Assembly: GCA_026390935.1 (NCBI GenBank)
Contig: JAPLEZ010000035.1
Span: 1-51,167, forward strand
Reading direction: 5' to 3'
Origin: Bacteroidota bacterium
GTDB lineage: Bacteria > Bacteroidota > Bacteroidia > Flavobacteriales_C > GCA-002722245
DNA: 51,167 bases
Shown here in pieces: positions 9,619-18,183 of the stretch. Made by a program: the position numbers and the translations under genes. Each line of letters starts with the position of its first letter. Position 1 is the first letter of the stretch. Below the pieces are notes generated by a model. That model saw only the letters and a list, made by a program, of their open reading frames with translations, was not told the origin of the DNA and ran no database searches.

Positions 9619-12120
9619 TTACATATTTCTTTTCCCAAATTTTAGTACTTCGAACCAAATCACAGATATGAAACCCATTCCAATACAAAACAAGAGCTGA
9701 AACAGGTTCATCATTTCAAATTCAAAAAACTGAGTCAGTGGTTTCACGTAAAGCAAAGATGCCGATAAAAGCACAGTAATTCCAATGATTAAAAACACCA
9801 AATTATTTTTACTTTTTAAAGTATGCCAAAGTGAATAATAAAAAGAACGATTCACCAAAGTGAGGAATATATTGGAAGAAATAAGAACAGTAAAAACCAT
9901 TGTCCTGGTGAGGGCTTCATCAAAATTGTTTTTTACCGCGTATTGATAGGTAATCAACGTGGCAGCGGTAATCACTAAACCCTGAACGACACTAGTAATT
10001 AGCTCCTTCCAATTGAAAAAAGTAGTGGTAAACGGTCGGGGTTTTTGCATCATTGCATTACTTTCCATCGGCTCATTTTCATAAATCACTGAACAGGTGG
10101 GCCCCATAATCAACTCCAGAAAAATAATGTGAATAGGAGAAAAAATATTGGGATAAATCCAACCCAATGCCAAAGGTACCAGCACGGTTAGGATTATAGG
10201 AATGTGAATAGAAATGATGTATTGAATTGCCTTTTTAAGATTGGTATAAATTCTTCGCCCCATGGCAATAGCATCTACCATTTGCGATAAGTCGTCGTCC
10301 ACCAAAACCAATGAAGCTGCCTGTTTCGCTATCTCTGTTCCCTTTTTTCCCATAGCAATACCAATGTGCGCAGCTTTAAGCGCGGGCGCATCATTCACAC
10401 CATCACCTGTCATCGCTACAATTTCGTTGTTGGCTTTTAAAGCGTTTATGATTTTTAATTTTGCATCGGGAAACATGCGTGTGAAAATATTGGTGTCTCT
10501 CACCCTAGCGCTCAATGCATCATCGCTCAGTTTCATAAGTTCTTCACCAGTAATACTTTTATCTACCCCATTAAATCCTATTTGTTTGGCAATGGCCAAG
10601 GTGGTTGCAGAATTATCGCCCGTGACAATTTTAACGGAAATACCTGCTTTATAAAAAGCTTGAAATACCGTTTGAATATTTTTTTTAGGAGGATCATAAA
10701 AAGCCACCAATCCTTTAAACTGAAATTTAAATTGTTGTTGCTCCGCAGGAAAATTATCTCCATCGAATTGAGCCACCCCCACTCCTAGCAAGCGATATCC
10801 ATCACTCGCCAAAACCTGAATGGCTTTTTGAATTTGTTCTTTTTCTGTTGATGTTAAACCCGACACATTCATTAAAGCTTCAGGCGCGCCCTTTGCTGCA
10901 ATGATTCTCCTGCCAGCTTCGTTGGCAAACACGTGCGTCATCATTGGCGGATTTCCTCCCAATGAATATTCATGTATCAATTTATAATGCGGACGGTCAT
11001 CTGCAGAAGAAATTTTCGTGTATGCCGCATGAAGTGCGGCTTCCATAGGATCAAATGCAATTGGCTCGCTGGCCCACATAGCAAGAGTAATGAGTTCTTT
11101 TTCGGGATCACCCAAGGCTTCCTCCGGATTAGAAATTTTGTCGCCCGACAAAACAAAAAGTTTGGCCAATGTCATTTTGTTCTCAGTGATAGTCCCCGTT
11201 TTATCGGTGCAAATAACGGTAGCGCTACCAAGTGTCTCCACCGTTTTCATTTGCTTTACAACAACCCCCATCTTCATCAAACGCCAAGCACCAAGCGCCA
11301 TAAAGGTGGTTAAAGCAAAAGGAATTTCTTCGGGCAAAATACTCATGGCTAAGGTGAGTGCCTTTAGTAAACTATCCAAAAAATTATAAGTCCGAAAAAA
11401 ATTAATTGCCCAAACCACTGCAAAAACCACAGCTCCTGCAATCACCATTTTTTTTACAAACGAATTAATTTGCAGTTCCAAAGGCGTTTTTTCTTCCTTG
11501 ATGTGTTCCAGACTCTTGCCAATTTTACCCAATTTAGTCTGATTGGCAATGGCCGTTATTCTAGCAATGGCCAAACCACTCACCACCGTTGTACCCTGAT
11601 AAATAAAATGATCATCAGCACTTGAATCCTTGTAAGCAGCTAATGATTCACCGGTAAGAATGGATTCATTGACAGAAAAATCATTGGAGTGAAGAATAAT
11701 TCCGTCAGCAGTGATAGAAGCACCTTCCTCCACCATCAAGCAATCTCCAAGCACTAAATCCTCGCTATTAATTTCTTCTACCTTTCCATTTCGGATTACT
11801 TTACATTTGGCCTGCACAAAGTTTTTTAATTTCTCCAGTGCATTCCTACTTCTTGAATCTTGGTACAAAGTCAGTGCCGACACCACAAGTATGGCCGATG
11901 TTAGGAAAATGCCATCCCCTACTTTTCCACTAACAAAATAAATGCTTGAAGCCACTAGTAACAATAGAACCATAGGTTCTTTGGCCAGACTCTTAAAAGC
12001 TTTAACAAAACCATTCTCCGTTTTATATTCAGCAGAATTATAACCAAATTTATTTCCCGATTCTTTTACTTCCTCAGAACTCAATCCTTCAATACCAAAA
12101 AGGTTTTCCTGTTTATTCAT
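9619..12120 (-). CDS. P-type cation-transporting ATPase, type II-like
   Basis: 833 residues with the complete P-type ATPase layout: N-terminal cation_ATPase_N region, two TM helices, actuator domain with TGES, TM3-4 with PEEIP at 263-267, the phosphorylated D306 in CTDKTGT, nucleotide domain, TGDGVNDAPALKAAHIGIAMG-type hinge, then six C-terminal helices. There is no heavy-metal CxxC domain and no CPC motif, so it is not a copper/zinc pump. PEEIP replaces the PEGLP of bacterial calcium pumps, so calcium or another hard cation is likely but unproven. It lies in the inner membrane. A possible FNR-like half-site pair lies 40 bases upstream (12159-12170), facing the receiver-Crp regulator gene next door. 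Confidence 0.9.
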   Translation of the reverse strand: MNKQENLFGIEGLSSEEVKESGNKFGYNSAEYKTENGFVKAFKSLAKEPMVLLLLVASSIYFVSGKVGDGIFLTSAILVVSALTLYQDSRSRNALEKLKNFVQAKCKVIRNGKVEEINSEDLVLGDCLMVEEGASITADGIILHSNDFSVNESILTGESLAAYKDSSADDHFIYQGTTVVSGLAIARITAIANQTKLGKIGKSLEHIKEEKTPLELQINSFVKKMVIAGAVVFAVVWAINFFRTYNFLDSLLKALTLAMSILPEEIPFALTTFMALGAWRLMKMGVVVKQMKTVETLGSATVICTDKTGTITENKMTLAKLFVLSGDKISNPEEALGDPEKELITLAMWASEPIAFDPMEAALHAAYTKISSADDRPHYKLIHEYSLGGNPPMMTHVFANEAGRRIIAAKGAPEALMNVSGLTSTEKEQIQKAIQVLASDGYRLLGVGVAQFDGDNFPAEQQQFKFQFKGLVAFYDPPKKNIQTVFQAFYKAGISVKIVTGDNSATTLAIAKQIGFNGVDKSITGEELMKLSDDALSARVRDTNIFTRMFPDAKLKIINALKANNEIVAMTGDGVNDAPALKAAHIGIAMGKKGTEIAKQAASLVLVDDDLSQMVDAIAMGRRIYTNLKKAIQYIISIHIPIILTVLVPLALGWIYPNIFSPIHIIFLELIMGPTCSVIYENEPMESNAMMQKPRPFTTTFFNWKELITSVVQGLVITAATLITYQYAVKNNFDEALTRTMVFTVLISSNIFLTLVNRSFYYSLWHTLKSKNNLVFLIIGITVLLSASLLYVKPLTQFFEFEMMNLFQLLFCIGMGFISVIWFEVLKFGKRNM

Positions 12121-12158
12121 GCTATGACCAAGATCAGAATTTTAGTTAAGTACAGTAC

Positions 12159-12170
12159 TGATGAATATCA
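12159..12170. promoter_or_regulatory. Possible FNR-like operator upstream of the P-type ATPase
   Basis: The 12 bases TGAT-GAAT-ATCA match the inner part of the FNR-type palindrome (TTGAT-N4-ATCAA), with one mismatch in each outermost position. It lies 39-50 bases before the ATPase start codon on the minus strand. The neighbouring gene encodes a Crp/Fnr-family regulator. This is a short motif, and chance occurrence is possible. Confidence 0.3.
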
Positions 12171-12229
12171 CTTATTGCTTTGATTCACCTCACTTAGAAG
12201 CATCCTAGAAAGAAAAGCCAGCGAAGTAT

Positions 12230-13276
12230 TTACCAGCGTATTTTTTGCAAGCGGTCGTAATCACAAAAAGTGATTTCACTTCCCTGAATATCTAAAATAC
12301 CTTCGTCTTTAAATTCAGAGAGCGTACGAGTGACTGTTTCTTTTGAAGTGCCAACCATATTTGCCAAATCTTGTCGCATTACAGAAATGACAAACATTTT
12401 TTCATCTGCTTTTTTGTACTTAACATACAATTGTAACAGCGTATCGGCAATTCTTTTGCGAACACTGCTGTAAGCCATGCTTAGTAAGCGATTCTCCCGA
12501 TCACAAATATTATCCGACAAAATCTTGTTGAAGATTTTAACTACTTCAACATTGTTATTGTACAGCGCTAAAAATTCATCTTTTGGTATTTTTACTACTT
12601 CAGCATCTTCAAGAGCAGTTGTGCTGTAACCATACTCCATTTCATTTAACACAGATGGAAAGCCAATAAAATCACCTTCTTTATACAAGCCCGTGATAAA
12701 TTCCTTTCCATCAAAATTCATTATTGATGCCTTCACTTTTCCTTTCAGCAGATAAAAAATTCCATTTGGAAAATCTCCCGACAAAAAAAGATGGTCTCTT
12801 TTTTTGAGCACTCTTGTTTTTTTATTTTCCGACAATTTAATCAGCGCCGACAAAGCTTTTGAATCATTCACACTCCCAATTAATTCAGGTATGCGCATCG
12901 ACTTTCTACTTTTGCTTAAGCGCTTTTCAATGGTGTTTAACAAGTCGAGGTCTTCAAATGGCTTAGTGATATAATCATCGGCACCCTGATTCATCCCTTG
13001 TCGGAAATCGCTTTTTTTCGCTTTAGAACTCAGGAAAATAAAAGGAATACTGCTAGTTTGAGGATCTTTCCCCAACATGTGCAATACGCTGTAGCCATCC
13101 AATTCAGGCATCATGATATCACAAATAATCAAATCGGGTTTTTCGCTCTTGGCTTTTTCAACACCAGAAATTCCATTTTCGGCGGTGAGCACTTTATAGT
13201 TAGAAAGCACCAAAATGGTGTGGAGATTTTTGAGATTTAAGAGATTGTCTTCAATGACTAATATTGTGTTGTTCAT
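12230..13276 (-). CDS. Response regulator fused to Crp/Fnr-type transcription factor
   Basis: 348 residues in three parts. Residues 1-120 are a receiver domain with acidic pair E9-D10, phospho-acceptor D53 in ICDIMMPELDG and the conserved lysine in ITKPF. Residues about 150-270 are a cyclic-nucleotide-binding-type beta barrel (KGKVKASI, EGDFIGF). The end is a Crp-type winged helix with recognition helix TSKETVTRTL. E and R of that helix occupy the DNA-contacting positions of CRP (RETVGR) and FNR (VETISR); the residue before E is K. No cysteine cluster for an iron-sulfur sensor is present, so input is presumably phosphorylation, but no histidine kinase lies in the window. Candidate targets are the palindromes at 12159, 13777 and 32045. 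Confidence 0.9.
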   Translation of the reverse strand: MNNTILVIEDNLLNLKNLHTILVLSNYKVLTAENGISGVEKAKSEKPDLIICDIMMPELDGYSVLHMLGKDPQTSSIPFIFLSSKAKKSDFRQGMNQGADDYITKPFEDLDLLNTIEKRLSKSRKSMRIPELIGSVNDSKALSALIKLSENKKTRVLKKRDHLFLSGDFPNGIFYLLKGKVKASIMNFDGKEFITGLYKEGDFIGFPSVLNEMEYGYSTTALEDAEVVKIPKDEFLALYNNNVEVVKIFNKILSDNICDRENRLLSMAYSSVRKRIADTLLQLYVKYKKADEKMFVISVMRQDLANMVGTSKETVTRTLSEFKDEGILDIQGSEITFCDYDRLQKIRW

Positions 13277-13368
13277 ATTGAGCCAAAGGTGAACATTGCA
13301 TGAAATAATGTGTTATATAACTTTTTAAAAAACTTACATAATTGTCACATTTTAGATTTTTGAATAAG

Positions 13369-13399
13369 GGGCAGGAAAAATAAAAATGTACTCCTGCCC
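13369..13399 (-). terminator. Hairpin between the copper-binding protein and regulator genes
   Basis: GGGCAGGA (13369-13376) pairs with TCCTGCCC (13392-13399). It lies 25 bases past the stop of the four-helix copper protein and may end that transcript. The T-run (TATTTTT) is on the plus-strand side only, so termination on the minus strand would rest on the stem alone. Confidence 0.45.
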
Positions 13400-13424
13400 T
13401 ATTTTTCGCTACATCTTATGCCTT

Positions 13425-13748
13425 CTACATATTTCTGCACGCTTCAGCGCAAATCATGCAAGCTTTTGCGCATTCCTGACAATGTTCGTTTTCATGTTGT
13501 GAACACTCCTTGCTGCAAGCTTCGCAAATATCAGCGCAAACTTTACACATTTCTTTGGCTTTGGCACTGCCCAAACTCATCAATTGCACAGCCGCGGTGC
13601 ACGCCGCAACACACTCCATGTCGAGTTGAATGCAATTCGTCATCATTTTTAAATTATTTTCTTTTAAAGAAGATGAAGCGCAGTGGCTGCAAATTGCTAT
13701 ACATTGAAGGCATGCTTCAATACATTTTTTGTTTTCATGATATCCCAT
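13425..13748 (-). CDS. Four-helix bundle copper-binding protein (Csp-like, cysteine-rich)
   Basis: 107 residues, 18 of them cysteine, spaced mainly as CxxxC and CxxC along predicted helices (for example C9, C13, C16, C20, C23 and C90, C93, C97, C100, C104). This is the pattern of the copper storage protein family (Csp/DUF326), where cysteines line the core of a four-helix bundle and bind many Cu(I) ions. There is no export signal, so it is probably cytosolic like Csp3. It is monocistronic between two hairpins. A 19-bp inverted repeat at 13777-13795, just before the start codon, may be its operator. Function by family knowledge, metal load unknown. Confidence 0.88.
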   Translation of the reverse strand: MGYHENKKCIEACLQCIAICSHCASSSLKENNLKMMTNCIQLDMECVAACTAAVQLMSLGSAKAKEMCKVCADICEACSKECSQHENEHCQECAKACMICAEACRNM

Positions 13749-13776
13749 ACTATAAATTTTAAATGTTAGTGAAAAA

Positions 13777-13795
13777 TGATCTTAGACAAAGATCA
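13777..13795. promoter_or_regulatory. Inverted repeat in the copper-protein promoter region
   Basis: TGATCTT (13777-13783) and AAGATCA (13789-13795) form a perfect 7-bp inverted repeat with a 5-base centre, 29-47 bases before the start codon. On the minus strand the same stretch contains GATCTTTG, one base off the Bacteroidota -7 element TANNTTTG, so a protein bound here would overlap the promoter. The binder is unknown. Confidence 0.4.
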
Positions 13796-14263
13796 AGAGG
13801 ATGAGACTAACAAGCGTTGTAAAACTTTTGAAAGAGTTTATATAATTCACAGGTAAATGTGATCTGTTCGGAAGTCAGATTTTTAAGAATTGATCTGATT
13901 AAATACTAGTGTGATTTTTAGGGGGCTTGCAAATATTTAGGCTACAATTCAATTTCTCGCAAAGTATATATTTTTAATTCAATGTTTATTAAACGTATAT
14001 CCATACTAATTACATTATTTTTAAGTAGCTGACTAGCATTGCTTTAGTGTTTTGAATTCGTTGCGACGCAAGCGTGAAACTATTTTTTTAACTAATTAAT
14101 ATTCAGCAATTTATATTAATTAACGCTTGCTTTTTGCAGAGTATTGATGTAACTTCTCAAACAACAGTAAAGCACTTAGTTCATTGCGGTTTTGAGAACA
14201 CAACCTTTTCACTTGTTATAGAGTACTAGAACAAATGCTATTATGAGTTGATTTAAGCTATTC

Positions 14264-14285
14264 ATAATTTGATCAATCAAATTAT
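14264..14285. promoter_or_regulatory. 22-bp palindrome in the long leader of the lectin locus
   Basis: ATAATTTGA (14264-14272) and TCAAATTAT (14277-14285) are perfect inverted 9-mers around TCAA. It contains TTGA and TCAA half-sites of Crp/Fnr type, but two bases closer than in a normal FNR box. The whole gap 13749-14532 is otherwise AT-rich and unassigned. Operator role is a guess. Confidence 0.3.
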
Positions 14286-14288
14286 AGA

Positions 14289-14372
14289 ATGATTAACGCA
14301 AAGAAGATTGTTGTTAAAGTGTTAGGTCTCGTTTCTTTTATAATCGCAATTTTTTGTTTTTCAGTTGATTGA
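14289..14372 (+). other. Possible 27-residue hydrophobic peptide
   Basis: An ATG-started frame encodes MINAKKIVVKVLGLV followed by a hydrophobic stretch and a stop. It resembles a signal peptide or single membrane helix with nothing after it. It starts four bases after the palindrome ending at 14285. It could be a small membrane peptide, a remnant of a lost secreted gene, or chance. No homologue is recognised. Confidence 0.15.
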
Positions 14373-14532
14373 AATTTTCAGGATTGGGACTTAGATAGAT
14401 TTACTGTGTTTTTAAGGGAGATTAGGGGAAAATATCGGACTCATATATTTATTTACTTTGTCGCTGATAATCAAGGCAGTAGAATAAGTATTTATGAAAT
14501 CGCAAAAAGTAACGATTCAAAATGGAATGTGT

Positions 14533-17500
14533 ATGAAGAGAATTTACCAACTATTTCTATTGCTAGTTTTAACCAATGCAGCTAGTGCGCAAACATTAAA
14601 CAATGTTGCTACCAATGGATCGGCTGTTGATTTTGGTGGTGGACTTATCCGAATGACTCAGTCTACAAACGGCGTTCAAAAAGCATCGGTTTTCAGTAAA
14701 ACAAAAATCGATTTAAGTCAGTCATTTGACATGTCCTTTGAAATGTTTTTTGGTTGTGAGAGCGGTGCAAATGGTGGTGACGGGATGGTTTTCGCAATGC
14801 ACAATGACCCCCGTGGCACAGCTGCACTGGGCGCTGGTTATGGTGAGCTGGGGTATGCGGGAGTTACTAAAATATGGCCTTCGGTGGCGATTGAATTTGA
14901 TACTTACAAAGGTTCACCTCAAGATATTGCAGACGATCACACTGCCATATTAAAAAATGGAGATGTAGTGAATCATTTTCCCAGCCCAATTTCTATCGGT
15001 GCTGATTTAGAAGACTGTAGCATCTTAGGTCTCAATTCCTGGGTAATGCGAATGGTTTGGAATTCCACAACGAAAACTATCAGTCAGTACATCAATGGTA
15101 ATTTAATGTTCTCTTATACAGAAGATTTTGTAAGCACAATTTTTGGCGGTAAGACTTTAGTTTATTGGGGATTTACGGGTGCTACCGGAAACGCTACAAA
15201 CGAGCAGTGGATTGCTCCTGTTGGCGCAATAATTCCATGGCAATGCCAAGCAAATTCATGTTGTGTTCCATTTAACTTCAATATTGTAAAACCATCCAAA
15301 ATTTGCACGCCGGGCTCAGTTATTCTTGGCACTGATAAAGTCTTTAAAAAGTATTTGTGGTCGAATGGTGATACTACTGCTACCACTGCTGTAACTACTT
15401 CTGGCCAATATTGCGTTAGTGTTGTTCAAGATCAAGCAGGCTCCATGTGTCCGAGTCAAACTTGCATAACTATTGAAGTTCCTGCCTATACGGCAACAAA
15501 TGGACTCTATTGCAATTCAACTTCACTATTATCGGTTACAGGAGCTAGCACTTACAATTGGTTTGATACCATTGGTGGTACCTTGCTTGGTGCTGGACCT
15601 TCATTTGCGACGCCTGTTTTAGCTAAAGGTGCTGGCACTAAATCCTATTATGTAAGAGACGCCTCGCTAGTTGCTGATGTTGCAGGAGGTGCAGCTAGTG
15701 GATTTGGTTCAAACAATTACAGTAACGTAGCATTTTACGCAGATGCTGTAAATACAAATCTGAAATTCAAAAGTGCTGCCGACATGACCATTAATTCAAT
15801 TGATGTAGAAGTGAATTTTTGGCCTGCTTGCGCCAATGCGAATATCACTTTGAACTTAAAAGATGCCGGAGGAGCGTTAATCAAATCGTTTACTAAAAAT
15901 TTTACTTGTCCGGGCTCGGCACCATACGTGAAAACGGTGACTCTCCCTGTAAATTTTTCATTGCTGGCAGGAACTTCCTATCAAATTGATGCCGGAGGTT
16001 CAGCGAGTGTAATCTCTTGCTACCCGTCATTGGCGGTATATCCAATAGTTCAAAACAATATTACCTTAACGGGGTCGGCAGTAGGACAAAGATTTCCCGC
16101 ATTTTACAATTGGAATATTTCTCTCGATTATGGTTGTTTTACAGAGGTAAAAGCACTAGAAAATTGTCCGCTTTGCATAGCTCCGTTCAATGCCAGTCTC
16201 AGTCCGACAGACACCAGTCTATGTGGAAGTACCAGCCAGCCGCTAACAGTAACTATCGGCAACGGAAATGCTGCAACATACGTGTACACTTTTTATAAAA
16301 AAGGAACGCCAAACAAACTCGTTCAGGCACAGTCGACAAACAGTACATATACCGCCATCTCTAGTGGTGTATACTTTGCTGTGATAGGTGATCAAGCGGA
16401 CACATCAACTTGTAAATTAATAAGCAATGAAGCAAAAGTCACACTTAATGCTTTACCTATAGCAAATGCTGGCGCTGACACTTCAATTTGCATTGGAGAA
16501 AGCATGATTTTGAAAGCAAGTGGCGGGAAAAATTATTTGTGGGAAAATGGATCAATTGCAGCCCTTCGCTCGATTAGTCCTGTAACAACAGGTAGTTATT
16601 CTGTAACTGCGACTAGTGATTCGGGCTGTGTTGCTAATGACACGGTAACGGTGACTGTTAATTCAAAACCAATTGCAAAAATCAAATACTTAAACGACAG
16701 CATATGTGCAGGAGCAACTATGATTTTAGATGCTTCAGGACAAAATAACATGCAATACAAATGGTCAACTGGATCAATAGATTCTGCAATAACAGTAAGC
16801 AGCACAAAATTGTATTTGATGGAGCTCACTAATGTATTTGGGTGCCAGTCGCGAGATAGTATTCGCATAATAGTTAGCCCTCTTCCCGCACCAAGCATTG
16901 CTAATCATGCAATTTGTGCCGGAGATCCAGCTGCTATTTTTGACGCAGGAAAATACTCTTCCTATTTATGGAGTGCCAATGGAACCGGGGTATTGCAAAG
17001 CACTAGCGGAACGAAGGCCGGAAATTATACTTGTCAAGTCACAGACACAAATGGTTGTAAGGCTTCTGCAACAGGGGTGCTAACGGTGAATGCTCTTCCA
17101 TTGCCGAAAATTAGTGGAGATACTAGTTTTTGCGATGGGGAAAAATTGACATTGAATTCCGGACTTAATAATACTTCGCTGAACTATAAATGGTATCCAA
17201 GTTTACAAAGTACGTCTTCCATCCTCGTTGAAAAAAAGGGGCAATATATTTTGTCAGTCACAGATACAATAGGTTGTGAAGGAAGAGACACGATGAACGT
17301 GTTAAATGTTTATCCTTTGCCTACAGTTAGTTTAGGATCGAATATAGTAATATGTGATAATGGTTTTGGTTCTGAAACGCTATCGGCAAGTTATTCAGGA
17401 ACTAGCGTTTTGAATTGGAGCACGCTTGAAAACAACGTTGATTCAATTGTGATCCATCACTCAGGAGCATATTGGGTTCAAGTGATTGACTCCAATCAAT

Positions 17501-17844
17501 GTGAAAACACAGACAGTATTGAAGTAGCAAGTTTTTGTGAAGATTGCGAATTAGAATTTCCAAATGTAATCACCACAAACGATGATGGTGTAAACGATGC
17601 CTTTGTACCGAAGCATTGTAAAAGTGTTGATGTTAACGTACTAGCCAATGTGGAATGGATAAATTTTGTGGTGTATGATAGATGGGGATTACTTATTTAC
17701 GCTTCAGGAAATGGTGTTTTGCCATTTTGGAATGGCACTTTTAACGGATCAAAGGTTCCAGACGGAACTTACTATTTCATTGTACGGTACCTGGCTTCTT
17801 CAGGTAAGGAGCACGAAGCCGTTGGATTTATCACTGTGCTATAG
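14533..17844 (+). CDS. Secreted lectin-domain protein with gliding-motility/T9SS C-terminal domain
   Basis: About 1103 residues from the chosen start. An in-frame ATG at 14494 exists, but the one at 14533 gives a clean signal peptide (MKRIYQLFLLLVLTNAASA, cleavage before Q). Next comes an L-type lectin-like domain (NGGDGMVFAMHNDPRG, IEFDTY), then a cysteine-rich and galactose-binding-like region, several Ig/PKD-like repeats (residues about 600-1000) with Cys pairs, and the CHU_C C-terminal domain (FPNVITTNDDGVNDAF, YDRWGLLIYASG, NGTFNGSKVPDGTYYFIVRY). The C-terminal domain directs export through the type IX system and surface attachment. Likely a surface adhesin binding glycans. The next gene is a diverged paralogue. 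Confidence 0.9.
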   Translation: MKRIYQLFLLLVLTNAASAQTLNNVATNGSAVDFGGGLIRMTQSTNGVQKASVFSKTKIDLSQSFDMSFEMFFGCESGANGGDGMVFAMHNDPRGTAALGAGYGELGYAGVTKIWPSVAIEFDTYKGSPQDIADDHTAILKNGDVVNHFPSPISIGADLEDCSILGLNSWVMRMVWNSTTKTISQYINGNLMFSYTEDFVSTIFGGKTLVYWGFTGATGNATNEQWIAPVGAIIPWQCQANSCCVPFNFNIVKPSKICTPGSVILGTDKVFKKYLWSNGDTTATTAVTTSGQYCVSVVQDQAGSMCPSQTCITIEVPAYTATNGLYCNSTSLLSVTGASTYNWFDTIGGTLLGAGPSFATPVLAKGAGTKSYYVRDASLVADVAGGAASGFGSNNYSNVAFYADAVNTNLKFKSAADMTINSIDVEVNFWPACANANITLNLKDAGGALIKSFTKNFTCPGSAPYVKTVTLPVNFSLLAGTSYQIDAGGSASVISCYPSLAVYPIVQNNITLTGSAVGQRFPAFYNWNISLDYGCFTEVKALENCPLCIAPFNASLSPTDTSLCGSTSQPLTVTIGNGNAATYVYTFYKKGTPNKLVQAQSTNSTYTAISSGVYFAVIGDQADTSTCKLISNEAKVTLNALPIANAGADTSICIGESMILKASGGKNYLWENGSIAALRSISPVTTGSYSVTATSDSGCVANDTVTVTVNSKPIAKIKYLNDSICAGATMILDASGQNNMQYKWSTGSIDSAITVSSTKLYLMELTNVFGCQSRDSIRIIVSPLPAPSIANHAICAGDPAAIFDAGKYSSYLWSANGTGVLQSTSGTKAGNYTCQVTDTNGCKASATGVLTVNALPLPKISGDTSFCDGEKLTLNSGLNNTSLNYKWYPSLQSTSSILVEKKGQYILSVTDTIGCEGRDTMNVLNVYPLPTVSLGSNIVICDNGFGSETLSASYSGTSVLNWSTLENNVDSIVIHHSGAYWVQVIDSNQCENTDSIEVASFCEDCELEFPNVITTNDDGVNDAFVPKHCKSVDVNVLANVEWINFVVYDRWGLLIYASGNGVLPFWNGTFNGSKVPDGTYYFIVRYLASSGKEHEAVGFITVL

Positions 17845-18183
17845 ATCATTTAAAGCAGATTTTTTTGGGGTTAATACAGTAAAGATTTTCAATGCATTTC
17901 AAATATTTTTTTCAGTACATTTTTTAAAACAAGCATCAATGTCACTTGATCAAATTAAGATCAGGAGTTGTATAGAAGAGAATAAGAGGGTGAAATTGTT
18001 TTTTAACTGTGAGAGCTATTTACAGCATTTAGTGTAAGTGCTTCTTTTTCAGTGCAAGTGGATTGCAATTTAAGTGTGATGAAGTTTTTTATTGTGTTTT
18101 TTGGGGCGATTTTTTAAGCTGTAACAATTAAGATCTTCGCGTTGTTTGGGCTTTGCGAACAAATAATACTAAATCAAATTTAA
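17845..18183 (+). other. Intergenic region between the two lectin-protein genes
   Basis: 339 AT-rich bases with no gene. TGATC and GATCA half-sites (17948-17964) form a small inverted repeat with a 7-base centre. No terminator with a convincing stem and T-run was seen, and no repeat shared with the rest of the window. It presumably holds the promoter of the second lectin gene. Confidence 0.4.

Noticed and set aside
9619-12120. P-type ATPase as a copper exporter (CopA), given nearby copper genes
   Set aside because: It lacks CxxC domains and the CPC/CPH membrane motif; PEEIP and layout are of the hard-cation type.
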